Source: Glandiceps talaboti (taxonomy: Eukaryota > Hemichordata > Enteropneusta > Spengelidae). Taken from it: a stretch of 11,000 nt of DNA. The notes below the pieces were generated by a model that ran no database searches, was not told the DNA's origin, and saw nothing but the letters and a program-made list of their open reading frames with translations. The stretch's first letter is position 1; every line of letters starts with the position of its first letter. Both the position numbers and the translations under genes were made by a program. Shown here piece by piece: positions 1 through 6,585 of the stretch. The DNA is taken from NCBI RefSeq assembly GCF_964340395.1, contig NC_135551.1:19807503-19818502 (forward strand), written 5' to 3'.

Positions 1-32
1 TTTGATTTGTCTGTGAGTAGAAATTTTCATTC

Positions 33-211
<179 letters not shown>

Positions 212-221
212 TACTTCTAAC

Positions 222-299
222 CTGCAGTATTAGATGTGAGGTATCAGTGACAGTCTCACGAACAGTACTGAATGCTGCCGTAAATCCTGTCTGCATAAA
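222..299 (-). CDS. Candidate internal exon, 26 codons, possibly ATG2-like
   Basis: Seen on the minus strand: a pyrimidine-rich acceptor (TGTCATATCTCCTCAG) directly before 299, an open stretch of exactly 78 bases in phase 0, and a donor CTGCAG|GTTAGA after 222. The peptide starts [15 protein letters not shown] and ends DTSHLILQ. The core G-x3-A-[FY]-x-TVRE-x3-DT resembles, from memory, a segment near the C-terminus of ATG2 (GVAKAYDTVREGILDT), a lipid-transfer protein of the autophagosome-ER contact. I count about 10 identities in 22, too few to be sure. No other exon of such a gene can be seen; the next one would lie beyond the left edge. The exon does not join the exon at 759-955 in any open phase I tried, so it probably belongs to another gene. 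It could also be a chance open segment. Confidence 0.35.
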
Positions 300-639
300 C
301 TGAGGAGATATGACACTTTTCACTACATGTAGCTCTACAGGTTGGGTATCACTGTAAATGATGGCAATGAATATATGTTTAGAATGAATGCATGGTATGG
401 ATATCTGATTACAGCTTTGGTCTTTATAGGTTCTTTGTTGAGGACAACTCAGGTTTATGACAAATTGACTGTAATAAAGAAATGCAAAGCTACATCCATC
501 ACTTGATGAAGATTATTGTATTGAATATTATTAGGAAATTGACAATATTCCAAGATCCATATTCAATATCCCCCCCCCCCCATTTGTTTTTGACCCTATA
601 TTTACTAAGAACTATATATAATTGACATTCATATCTGAC
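300..639. other. Intergenic or intronic, no gene seen
   Basis: AT-rich sequence with no exon-like segment on either strand. It contains a run of 12 C at 570-581 and a small ATTACTGT duplication near 643-658. It lies between the AATAAA of the two-exon gene and the candidate exon at 222-299. Confidence 0.6.
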
Positions 640-645
640 TTTATT
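640..645 (-). terminator. Polyadenylation signal AATAAA of the two-exon gene
   Basis: Minus-strand AATAAA lies 113 bases downstream of the TGA stop at 759-761, a usual distance for a 3' UTR. Cleavage would be expected near position 615-630. The hexamer is common by chance in AT-rich DNA, so the support comes from its place and orientation behind a predicted terminal exon. Confidence 0.45.
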
Positions 646-758
646 ACTGTATTACTGTATAATTTGTGTTAAAGTTGTCGGTAACTATCATTAATTTCAC
701 TATACTGAACATCAAAATAATCACTATCCTCCTCCCAACACAAAGACACTCTGGAAAA

Positions 759-955
759 TCATTTGAATTCAAACCTCATTCTTGCAAAGATACCCTGGAA
801 TTGGAAAGTCATACTTCGAGAAAATGCACCATCTCTAGCTACGGTACCAGGGATCATGTTAAATTGTAGGAGACTGAGAGCTTCTCGGTGTGCCCTGGAC
901 AATATTGGATAATAGGCATCAACATCTGAGGTCAATTCCACTCCAAATACACCTT
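759..955 (-). CDS. Terminal coding exon of the two-exon secreted-protein gene
   Basis: A minus-strand acceptor with a TTTATATTTCAATCTACAG tract precedes base 955. The exon supplies two bases (AA) to complete a split codon, then 64 codons and a TGA at 761-759. The upstream exon at 3590-3767 ends with one base (C), so the joint codon is CAA (Gln60) and the frame stays open. The encoded part, residues 60-124, has an amphipathic stretch (YYPILSRAHREALSLL) followed by two strand-like segments (SMTFQFQ and ARMRFEF), and has no cysteine. The helix followed by strands around a Gly is loosely like the first half of a SEA domain, but this is a guess from pattern only. I do not recognise the family. There is no good alternative donor inside the exon, which favours its being the last one. 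Confidence 0.5.
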
Positions 956-1022
956 CTGTAGATTGAAATATAAAATTATGTTAATTAATGCACAACATCT
1001 ACTGCAATTGTTTATGACCACT

Positions 1023-1425
1023 TAGTCTAGTTCCATGACGGACAGTATACACACTTTTACCATCTAGTCACAGTCCCCAACAATCGCACATAATTCTGTG
1101 CTTCTCCCACAGTGTTCATATAAACATGATGACATCCTTGCGTCCCCACATGATCTAAATAGTTTAAACAAACTGGAGGAGGAGTTGGACATTTGCATAT
1201 TATGTGCTAAATTCCTGCGATAGTCAAAAAATGGTCAAAACAGCTGTATCAAATGTGTTAATGAGTGATGTTGACAGAGAGCCTGTCAATTTATGATGGA
1301 TTAATACTACTGACATGCACCATTGTTCTTCGTTCACTATGACATTCAAACACACTTGACACCTTTCATTGGGACCTTGACTAGACGGTAAAAATGTGTA
1401 TACTGTCCATCATGGAACTAGACTA
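1023..1425. mobile_element. 403-bp MITE with 47-bp terminal inverted repeats
   Basis: The first 47 bases (1023-1069) match the reverse complement of the last 47 (1379-1425) at 44 positions; both ends read TAGTCTAGTTCCATGA. The element is flanked by ATGACCACT (1014-1022) and ATGATCACT (1426-1434), a 9-bp target-site duplication with one substitution. Long inverted ends and a 9-bp duplication are typical of Mutator-like (MULE) transposons. The interior has no reading frame of note, so the element is non-autonomous. A palindromic relative with the same outer bases is at 4662-4745. Confidence 0.85.
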
Positions 1426-1721
1426 ATGATCACTTGTCAGGGTTGAAAATAGTAATAACATGGTGTGGTCTGATTTAACAACCCTTTCAAGTTCAAGTAA
1501 ACAATGTTTGGTACAATGATTAATATAATACAAGGTATAACGATTACCTGATTTGATTTTTTGCCTGTTTTCTGCCAAACTATCAATTCACTTACATACA
1601 GCTGTCTTTAATCCAAAGATTAAACTTGTTGTAACAAGATACTCTCAACAGAAAGTGTTAGGTTCACAAGGGGGTCAACACTGATAGTTTATCATTTTGA
1701 CAGACATTGTGCACAGTAACA

Positions 1722-1810
1722 GGACAAACGTCCCCCGGACAAATGCCCCTTGGACAAATGCCCCCTTGGACAAATGCCCCTTGGACAAATGCCCCCGAAC
1801 AAATGCCTAC
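1722..1810 (+). repeat. Left terminal array, six GGACAAATGCCCC copies
   Basis: Six consecutive 14-17-bp copies start near 1722, 1737, 1752, 1768, 1783 and 1797. The outermost reads GGACAAACGTCCCCC and the innermost is degraded (GAACAAATGCCTAC). They form one terminus of the MULE derivative and could serve as repeated transposase-binding sites. The reading frame across them (proline and asparagine repeats) is an artefact. Confidence 0.9.
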
Positions 1811-1922
1811 GGTAGGACTATGGCTCACAACTCACCCAAGAAAGTCATGTTTTTTAGGGTTACTTAGCATTTCTACTACATCATCATGTATATTGCGATG
1901 GAAAGACTTGATTTCAGGCGGT

Positions 1923-2050
1923 GGTTTTTATCACTTTTATTGTATTACGAATGAAAAGATCAAGAAGGGTGTGATTTCGAGCGGTGCACTTAATATGGTT
2001 TTATTACTTCTATTGTTTTACGAATGAAAAGACCAAGATGGGTGTGATGG
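1923..2050. repeat. Subterminal 74-bp direct duplication
   Basis: The segment starting GGTTTTTATCACTTTTATTG at 1923 recurs at 1997 with a 74-bp period; both contain ACGAATGAAAAGA and GGGTGTGAT. Reverse-complement relatives occur at about 2311-2352, 2431-2458 and 2519-2555, carrying ACAATAAAAGTGAT or a decayed form. The element thus has nested inverted repeats inside its outer ends. Confidence 0.75.
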
Positions 2051-2163
2051 ATGTTATACCATGCGTATATGCCCTGCTGCCGAACAAACAAGGTGAAACT
2101 TATCGACATCTTCTACAACAGCTCAACAATATCCATCCTAACCTAAAGCCACATGTGCTCACT
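2050..2163 (+). pseudogene. MULE transposase domain fragment, about 38 codons
   Basis: The frame encodes DVIPCVYALLPNKQGETY followed by RHLLQQLNNIHPNLKPHVLT. This matches the well-known core of the MULE transposase domain, where a segment of the form (I/V)P-x-VYALL-x-(N/G)K-x3-TY precedes a helix and a VLTD motif. Here the sequence leaves the family right after VLT: the second catalytic Asp is absent, as are all upstream and downstream parts, including the first Asp and the zinc finger. The frame reaches a stop at 2182-2184. The nearest in-frame ATG codons (1993, 2038 and 2047) probably have no meaning. It is a non-functional relic, but it identifies the superfamily of the surrounding element. 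The motif match is from knowledge of the family, not a search. Confidence 0.7.
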
Positions 2164-2266
2164 GTCATCACAATTTCAGTCTAATGCCCGAATTAAAGTG
2201 TACATGTGTATATATTAGTGATTGTGTTTGAGTTATTTTTTAACATAAGTACACCACCTGAAATCT

Positions 2267-2557
2267 TGGTTGAATTAAACATCTTCCAAGCCAGCTTCGG
2301 TCCATTCATCAATAATACAATTTACAATTGATAAAGAGCGTATTTTAAGTAAGCCACCCAAATGCGCCTTTCTTGGTCACATTAGCGGCTTTATTAGCAC
2401 GCCTTATAAGCTTTATAAGCACGCTTTTGGTAATAATACAATAAAAGTGATCAAACCCAATCATGCCCTATTTTGGTCGAATTCAACATTTTTTGAACAT
2501 CTTCTGTCTATTCATCCGTTATACAATAAAAGTGATAAAACCATATTTTAAGTGTAC
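2267..2557. repeat. Internal repeat pair in the right half of the MULE derivative
   Basis: About 2267-2352 (starting TTGGTTGAATTAAACATCTT) and 2473-2557 (starting TTGGTCGAATTCAACATT) are diverged direct copies that share TATTTTAAGT near their ends. A shorter third copy lies between them at 2431-2458, next to the repeated motif CTTATAAGC. Read in reverse, these copies match the subterminal unit at 1923-2050. Confidence 0.65.
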
Positions 2558-2602
2558 TCCCAAAATCTAGATATTTTTTATCTCTATTCGTAGGCAACAA
2601 CA

Positions 2603-2657
2603 GTCCTATCGGGGGCATTTGTCCTATGGGGGCGTTTGTCCGGGGGGCGTTTGTCCT
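2603..2657 (-). repeat. Right terminal array, three GGACAAACGCCCC copies
   Basis: Read on the minus strand, GGACAAACGCCCCCC, GGACAAACGCCCCCATA and GGACAAATGCCCCCGATA follow each other, then a decayed GGACTGTTG. Copy number differs from the left end (three against six), so the arrays have expanded or contracted independently. Confidence 0.9.
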
Positions 2658-2763
2658 AGAACCATTGTGCACATTATACATTTCCTCATTTTATGTCACT
2701 GACAGACTGTTATTTGTGTGTATTCCTGTTACTCATTAACTCTATGTTTTCACTATGTAAAAT

Positions 2764-3080
2764 CACAGGGTGCAGCGAGCATTGATTTTTGTGGGTGATA
2801 CAAAACTTTTTTTTTCTTCCTTCACTTGCCAGTTTTCTCTGTAATTCACTCTTTACTGACTTAAATAAAGACATCCTGTCCATTCTTCTCCTCTTATCTA
2901 AATTAAAACACCCAGTTGCCAAGAGATCAGTTACATTAACACTTTGCTTTATCTCTCATCTATGTATGAGTTATTATATCACACTCAAGGAACACTCAGT
3001 GATGCGTAAACTGGTATAAAAGATTGTACTAGTTTGTGCATGAATGAGTAATCTCCCAGATAATCTCGCTGCACCCTGTG
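2764..3080. mobile_element. 317-bp MITE with CAGGG ends, hAT-like
   Basis: A perfect 16-bp inverted repeat, CACAGGGTGCAGCGAG, lies at 2764-2779 and in reverse at 3065-3080. The interior is AT-rich with a T9 run near 2808-2816 and no transposase. Ends starting CAGGG are common in hAT elements, which make 8-bp target duplications. The flanks (TAAAATCA against TGGTCTAT) show no duplication, so the superfamily is unproven and the flanks may have been altered. Reading frames inside it on both strands look fortuitous. Confidence 0.65.
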
Positions 3081-3589
3081 GTCTATCAGACCAAAGATTT
3101 GAATAGAAAAGCAAATCATTAGCTGTGTGGCCCTGCCTGCTACATTTGTTTTCTCGTCAACACCAATGTGACAATTACAATATATAGGACAATCACAGAC
3201 CTAGCTGTGGATATATACAAGGGTATGGGTGGTTTAAAATTCCCAAAATCCCTGCCAATGAAATCTCGATATTTGAAATAGGGAAGAACTATAGCGGAAG
3301 GGAGACGACGAGTCGGAACCCCGCAGCGTACTAGTATATCTATATAGTATATGACCCTACACCACAAAGGGTCTACCGTCTATAATGAGGCAATCAACTC
3401 TCTGCCAATGAGGAAATCAAAACAAAATCAGAAAAATAAATGTCCAACTCTTCACTTTGAGACATTTTAAAACTATTTTGTGTTTTCCTGAAGAAAAAAC
3501 CCGATAAAATAATTTTTGTTACGTATCAATGTAAATACATCGAGAAGCCGGGTATAGAGACCAGGGTAAACAATTCAATGCACACTTAC

Positions 3590-3767
3590 GAACTGACAGT
3601 TTGACTGGCACGTCTATAAACATGTACTCGACCGGAGGTTCATACTTGGAGGCGTCTACTGGTAGTTCTGAATGTGGTAGCTTGCTATGCTTGTCCTCTG
3701 CACTAGTTGTACAACCCATCACACAAACGAAATCTAGAAATAGGACAATAAAATAAGCACTGTACAT
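3590..3767 (-). CDS. First coding exon, signal-peptide protein of unknown family
   Basis: On the minus strand, ATG at 3767-3765 begins MYSAYFIVLFLDFVCVMGCT, a hydrophobic run of about 16 residues typical of a signal peptide, with cleavage likely near residues 18-23. A polar, proline-containing stretch follows (SELPVDASKYEPPVEYMF), then VPVKLSV. The exon ends at base 3590 before a strong donor, TTC|GTAAGTG, leaving phase 1; the acceptor before 955 supplies the matching two bases. The joined product has 124 residues, with cysteines only at 15 and 19. The start is chosen because the signal peptide begins there. The frame is open a little further upstream but without another ATG close by, and the context (CTCCCT before ATG) is weak. 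The start region is also part of an inverted duplication (3758-3931). An extra small exon in the long intron cannot be excluded. Confidence 0.5.
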
Positions 3768-3931
3768 AGGGAGCTCCTCTTCCAACAGTGAATAAGTTGC
3801 AATTTGATAGATCGAGAATGTGAACCCAGACTAAGTATTAATTCATTTTATCTCATTTTATTGTATCTTCTACACCATTTGTTATTTATTGCAACTTATT
3901 CACCGTTGGAAGACGAGCTCCATATGCACTG
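3758..3931. repeat. Inverted duplication spanning the exon 1 start
   Basis: The left arm 3758-3803 and right arm 3888-3931 are reverse complements over about 45 bases, with a core of 34 bases carrying two mismatches; both contain GTGAATAAGTTGCAAT. The 84-base spacer is AT-rich. The left arm includes the proposed start codon, so the plus strand carries a mirrored ATG at 3924-3926 in similar context (GAGCTCCATATG). This may be a fold-back insertion or a local inverted duplication. No target duplication is visible. Confidence 0.75.
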
Positions 3932-4661
3932 TATTCACGTATCTAAGAAGATGAATGTTCCACGTACGTGTTTACTCTGGCGTTGCCATATACAGACTAT
4001 ACTACACAGTATATAAAAGCTAGCAAAGTGAAAGACTAGATAATGACCTGCCATGACCTCGCTTTAGAGGGCGCTATCACGCATGGGATGGATACACAGA
4101 ATGATACAGACATGGATGTGAGAATCACAGTCGCTTGTAAACTGTTATTCCTTTCCTAAATGGTTTTATTCTTGTCTATGACGGTCCTAATACAAAACAA
4201 TGACGTTATTATAGGGATTGGCGATATTCTTATAAAATCGGTAGCGATGTCATACCCCACTACATACATACTACACTATGTGGGGAAAACATTTAGTAAT
4301 TCTTGTAGTTGATAATAATTTATAAATACTCTCTTGATGCTTGTCAGTATGTATTTATTTATTTATTGTTTGTTTTATTTATTTTGTTTGTTTGTTTTCA
4401 TAAACATAACTAAGCCTGTGTGCCCTGTGTAAGTAACACTTCGTTGCCTTCATATTATAGACATTTACTATCTTAGCAAGATACCAGAAACAAAGACAAT
4501 ATAAAGATAAGTGACACAAATTTGTTCTAAATGTGCCTCGCTTTTTATATTATTTATATTCAACTGTTTGTGTAACAGCACCATGTGAATGATGAGCTGG
4601 GTTGAGCAGCTTGAGCTGTATGCTTATCACAATGCAATGATACCATGAGGTTCTTTTTTTT
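3932..4661. other. Non-coding stretch with simple repeats
   Basis: No exon is supported on either strand. It contains a TATATAAAAG box at 4011-4020 with no linked transcript, a TAGAGGGCGCTA motif at 4065-4076, a weak CCCCAC/GTGGGG hairpin at 4256-4285, and an ATTT/GTTT low-complexity tract at about 4349-4400. Confidence 0.55.
4349..4400. repeat. ATTT/GTTT low-complexity tract
   Basis: Tetranucleotide runs of TATT, then TGTT and TATT, without a fixed length. It is a simple repeat with no inferred function. Confidence 0.8.
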
Positions 4662-4745
4662 TAGTCTAGTTCCAGACAGCGACAGTATTACGTATTAAAT
4701 ACTTCATTTTAATACGTAGTACTGTCCCTGTCTTGAACTAGACTA
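4662..4745. mobile_element. 84-bp palindromic fold-back MITE
   Basis: Two arms of about 38 bases pair with three mismatches around a loop of about 7 bases (TACTTCA). The outer 13 bases of the left arm, TAGTCTAGTTCCA, equal the ends of the 403-bp element at 1023-1425, and both families continue into GACAGTAT. It is thus a minimal hairpin derivative with almost nothing but the two ends. The flanks (CTTTTTTTT and CTCTTTATG) give at best a poor 6-of-9 target duplication. A perfect 14-bp tandem duplication lies 25 bases to its right. Confidence 0.8.
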
Positions 4746-4770
4746 CTCTTTATGCAAGAATAACCTATGT

Positions 4771-4798
4771 TGGTGACATCTAGATGGTGACATCTAGA
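4771..4798. repeat. Perfect 14-bp tandem duplication
   Basis: TGGTGACATCTAGA occurs twice in immediate succession. It may be a polymerase-slippage duplication. Confidence 0.9.
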
Positions 4799-5585
4799 CA
4801 GTTGTAAGCTGTGACCCAACCAAAGGTCTCATACAGAGGTTACAGTCATTGGTACATCATGAAAAGATAGATTAAAGAACGTACAATTATAAAATCCGAC
4901 TAGAATGAAAAGATACATGTCATGGAATGTACACTTACTGTCAAGCCAACAGTCCCCTCCATGAACAAATACTCTATAGGAAAGGAGGGTTGGTATACTG
5001 GTGTCTATGCACAAGTACAAAATGCAGGGAATGTCTTGATGATCACTCTGTATACATACACCCTGGCCATTGTCTTTGGTACAATCCATTCTTGGACAGA
5101 CTTATGGATGAAACACCTGAATCACAGGTTGGCATTGACAACTAGTTGTCTGTCAATGTAATTAAACTGAGAGAGCAGCATCTCCTCCCAGTAAACCTGT
5201 AAATGGGTTACTTTGTTTTATTTCAGCTAGAGGGCGCTAGTAAGTTGTTCTGTAGCCTGACTGTTGACTTCTCAGCCTTATCTTAAATCAATCTGGAGGC
5301 AAACCCCTTCATTCTAGTTAGTTGTTTGACAATATGAATGCCACCCTCTCAGTCTAAGTCAGCTAAATTCACCAGAACTAGCATAATCCATTTTGGTGAT
5401 TTGTCTCTTGAATGCTACATATATGATGGCCTCTTCATAGCCTTTTTGTGAAGGGCAACAGATAAAAGGCCCTTTTACAATTCAAGATGTTATTTTATGT
5501 ACTTAAATCCTAAATATTGTTAAACTCAAATAGGAACTAAAAATAACATGCACAGGATGCTATGAAATACAAAAACTACAGATAT
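4799..5585. other. Unassigned stretch with exon-like but unproven segment
   Basis: Both strands stay open between about 4829 and 5161 in several overlapping frames, so openness alone is not evidence. On the minus strand a good pyrimidine tract and acceptor (CTCCTTTCCTATAG) at 4974 and a donor ACA|GTAAGT at 4938 enclose only 35 bases (4939-4973); this could be a microexon or chance. A near-palindrome CATTGACAAC...TGTCAATG is at 5133-5158. TAGAGGGCGCTA recurs at 5228-5239. The rest, 5240-5585, shows nothing I can name. Confidence 0.4.
5228..5239 (+). promoter_or_regulatory. TAGAGGGCGCTA motif, CTCF-core-like
   Basis: This 12-mer is identical to 4065-4076. AGAGGGC fits the AGRKGGC core of the CTCF consensus, and with the five bases before it (CAGCT) this copy agrees at 10 of 12 consensus positions; the copy at 4065 agrees in the core only. 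Binding is inferred from a motif and remains weak evidence. Confidence 0.25.
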
Positions 5586-5591
5586 TATTTC

Positions 5592-5726
5592 CCCAATATT
5601 TCCCTTCCTTCAGCTCAGGAAAATAAGAGTGACCTAAGGGGCCTTCTCACAATGAATTGCTAGACTCATAGTGACAAACCCTTAGGTCACGAGTATTTTC
5701 CACCTGAATGAAGTAAAATATTGAGG
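5592..5726. repeat. Fold-back unit, copy 1 (GTGACCTAAGGG hairpin)
   Basis: A perfect 12-bp inverted repeat, GTGACCTAAGGG (5629-5640) and its complement (5679-5690), is the core of longer imperfect arms that end in CCAATATTT and AATATTGAGG. The loop of about 38 bases holds TGCTAGACTCA. It has no coding capacity. The whole unit recurs 325 bases later with similar downstream sequence. Confidence 0.75.
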
Positions 5727-5916
5727 AATATAATTATGCCTCATGAAGCTTAATTTTATGAAAAATTTGGAAAAAATGATGGCAATTTTGAACGTTTTCA
5801 CTTATATTTCGAGCATTGCAAAACCAGCAACATATATACACATTGTTATGATGTACGAAGACCAATGTGTATAATCCATATTTTCTGTTCAAAGGCAATA
5901 ACTTTGAGATGCTATT

Positions 5917-6040
5917 CCAATACTTTTCTTCAAAGGAAAATACTAGTGACCTAAGGGGGCTTTGTCACGAGTCGCTAGACGAGTAGCCTGACAACCCTTA
6001 GGTCACAAGTATTGTCCAAAAGAATGAAGAAAAATATTGG
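5917..6040. repeat. Fold-back unit, copy 2 (GTGACCTAAGGG hairpin)
   Basis: The same 12-bp core is present at 5946-5957 and 5995-6006, with arms starting CCAATACTTTTCTTC and ending GAAAAATATTGG. The loop carries an extra small inverted repeat, GAGTCGCTAGACGAGT. This copy is the more symmetric of the two. Confidence 0.75.
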
Positions 6041-6275
6041 AGACTAACATAATTATACCAGTGCCTAGAATATCAAAGAAAAATTTATGCCAATTTTAAA
6101 CGTTTAGACTCATATTTTGAATACAGCAGAACCAGTGACGTAGAACGACCACAGAATATATTCCATATTTTTGTTCAACTTGGCTTGTGCTGGTATAATG
6201 ATCAATTAAAGGCATATTTCATCTACATTTTCATTCTATTCTTATTTGATTAACAAGCCTTCATTGAAGACACAG

Positions 6276-6431
6276 TCCCCCCCCCCCCTTACGTGTGTTT
6301 TATGACAAAGATATTGTGCATAGAGATATGAGGGTCAACACAGCCATGAATGGACGGATGAACGGACTGACGGAACCCAATGTAATAGCATCCTCTGGGC
6401 AGTGCGTGTTGGGGGTTAAAAAAAATAAATG
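6276..6431 (+). mobile_element. Possible SINE or LINE 3' end with A-rich tail
   Basis: A C-run (6277-6288) is followed by non-coding sequence with a GGACGGATGAACGGACTGACGG stretch and CCTCTGGGCAGTGCGTG, ending GGGGGTTAAAAAAAATAAATG. An A-rich terminus after a GC-richer body is the usual look of a short retroposon 3' end. No RNA polymerase III A/B boxes or target duplications could be identified, so the class is uncertain. Confidence 0.3.
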
Positions 6432-6585
6432 ATAACCAAATTATACAAAGTATAGTATTTTATTTATGAATTAAATATACACAAACTACATCACAATCGT
6501 GTGTACAAAAATCTTCTCCCTTGTATCTATTAAATTTTGTCTGAAAATTTATAGAAAAAAACAATACTGTGAAACACATTTTGAG
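6432..6585. other. AT-rich spacer, nothing recognised
   Basis: No reading frame or repeat stands out between the A-rich tail and the fold-back element. Confidence 0.6.

Larger units (their letters stand above)
1716..2662. mobile_element. MULE-derived element with tandem-repeat inverted ends
   Basis: The ends are arrays of a 14-17-bp motif, GGACAAATGCCCC. The left array has six copies in direct orientation (1722-1810); the right array has three in inverse orientation plus a degraded one (2603-2657). A perfect 11-bp direct repeat, CATTGTGCACA, lies at 1705-1715 and 2663-2673, just outside the ends, and is best read as the target-site duplication (9-11 bp is usual for MULEs). The interior has a roughly 75-bp unit twice directly on the left and three times inverted on the right, and a transposase fragment at 2050-2163. 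It is therefore a non-autonomous derivative, probably moved by a related full-length element elsewhere in the genome. It sits in the inferred intron of the two-exon gene. Confidence 0.85.
956..3589 (-). other. Inferred 2.6-kb intron loaded with transposons
   Basis: It is bounded by GTAAGT at 3589-3584 and a CTACAG acceptor ending at 956 on the minus strand. Three DNA-transposon derivatives (1023-1425, 1716-2662, 2764-3080) occupy about 1.7 kb of it. The remainder, 3081-3589, has no exon I can support; it includes a GC-richer patch at 3296-3330 and two copies of CTGCCAATG (3252 and 3402). The intron stands or falls with the two-exon model. Confidence 0.4.
5586..6190. repeat. Diverged tandem duplication, about 325-bp and 280-bp units
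   Basis: Homology between the copies extends past the hairpins. ATAATTATGCC near 5730 matches ATAATTATACC near 6050; GGCAATTTTGAACGTTTTCA matches GCCAATTTTAAACGTTTAGA; AAAACCAGCAAC matches AGAACCAGTGAC; and TCCATATTTTCTGTTCAA (about 5876) matches TCCATATTTTTGTTCAA (about 6161). It is a tandem dimer of a longer unit with the hairpin at its start. Confidence 0.7.

Noticed and set aside
1707-2027. 106-codon plus-strand frame with repeated Gln-Met-Pro
   Set aside because: It is the translation of the terminal tandem array of a transposon followed by subterminal repeats. It has no family similarity.
2710-3019. Overlapping frames on both strands, 70 and 76 codons
   Set aside because: They straddle or lie inside the CAGGG-ended MITE and have no domain or codon signal.
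3140-3367. 75-codon minus-strand frame
   Set aside because: It falls within the inferred intron, has no splice sites in frame and no recognisable motif. The GC-rich patch makes it look more gene-like than it is.
4011-4020. TATATAAAAG as a promoter TATA box
   Set aside because: It is on the plus strand, where no gene follows, and about 245 bases from the minus-strand start. TATA-like strings are common in this AT-rich DNA.
4829-5161. Three overlapping frames of 72-86 codons, one hydrophobic and one cysteine-rich
   Set aside because: Several frames on both strands are open at once, and none has a start context, domain or matching splice sites that would single it out.
5214-5240. Plus-strand TTTGTTTTATTTCAG acceptor followed by CTA|GTAAGT
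   Set aside because: It would enclose an exon of only 13 bases with stops around it. The acceptor is probably chance.
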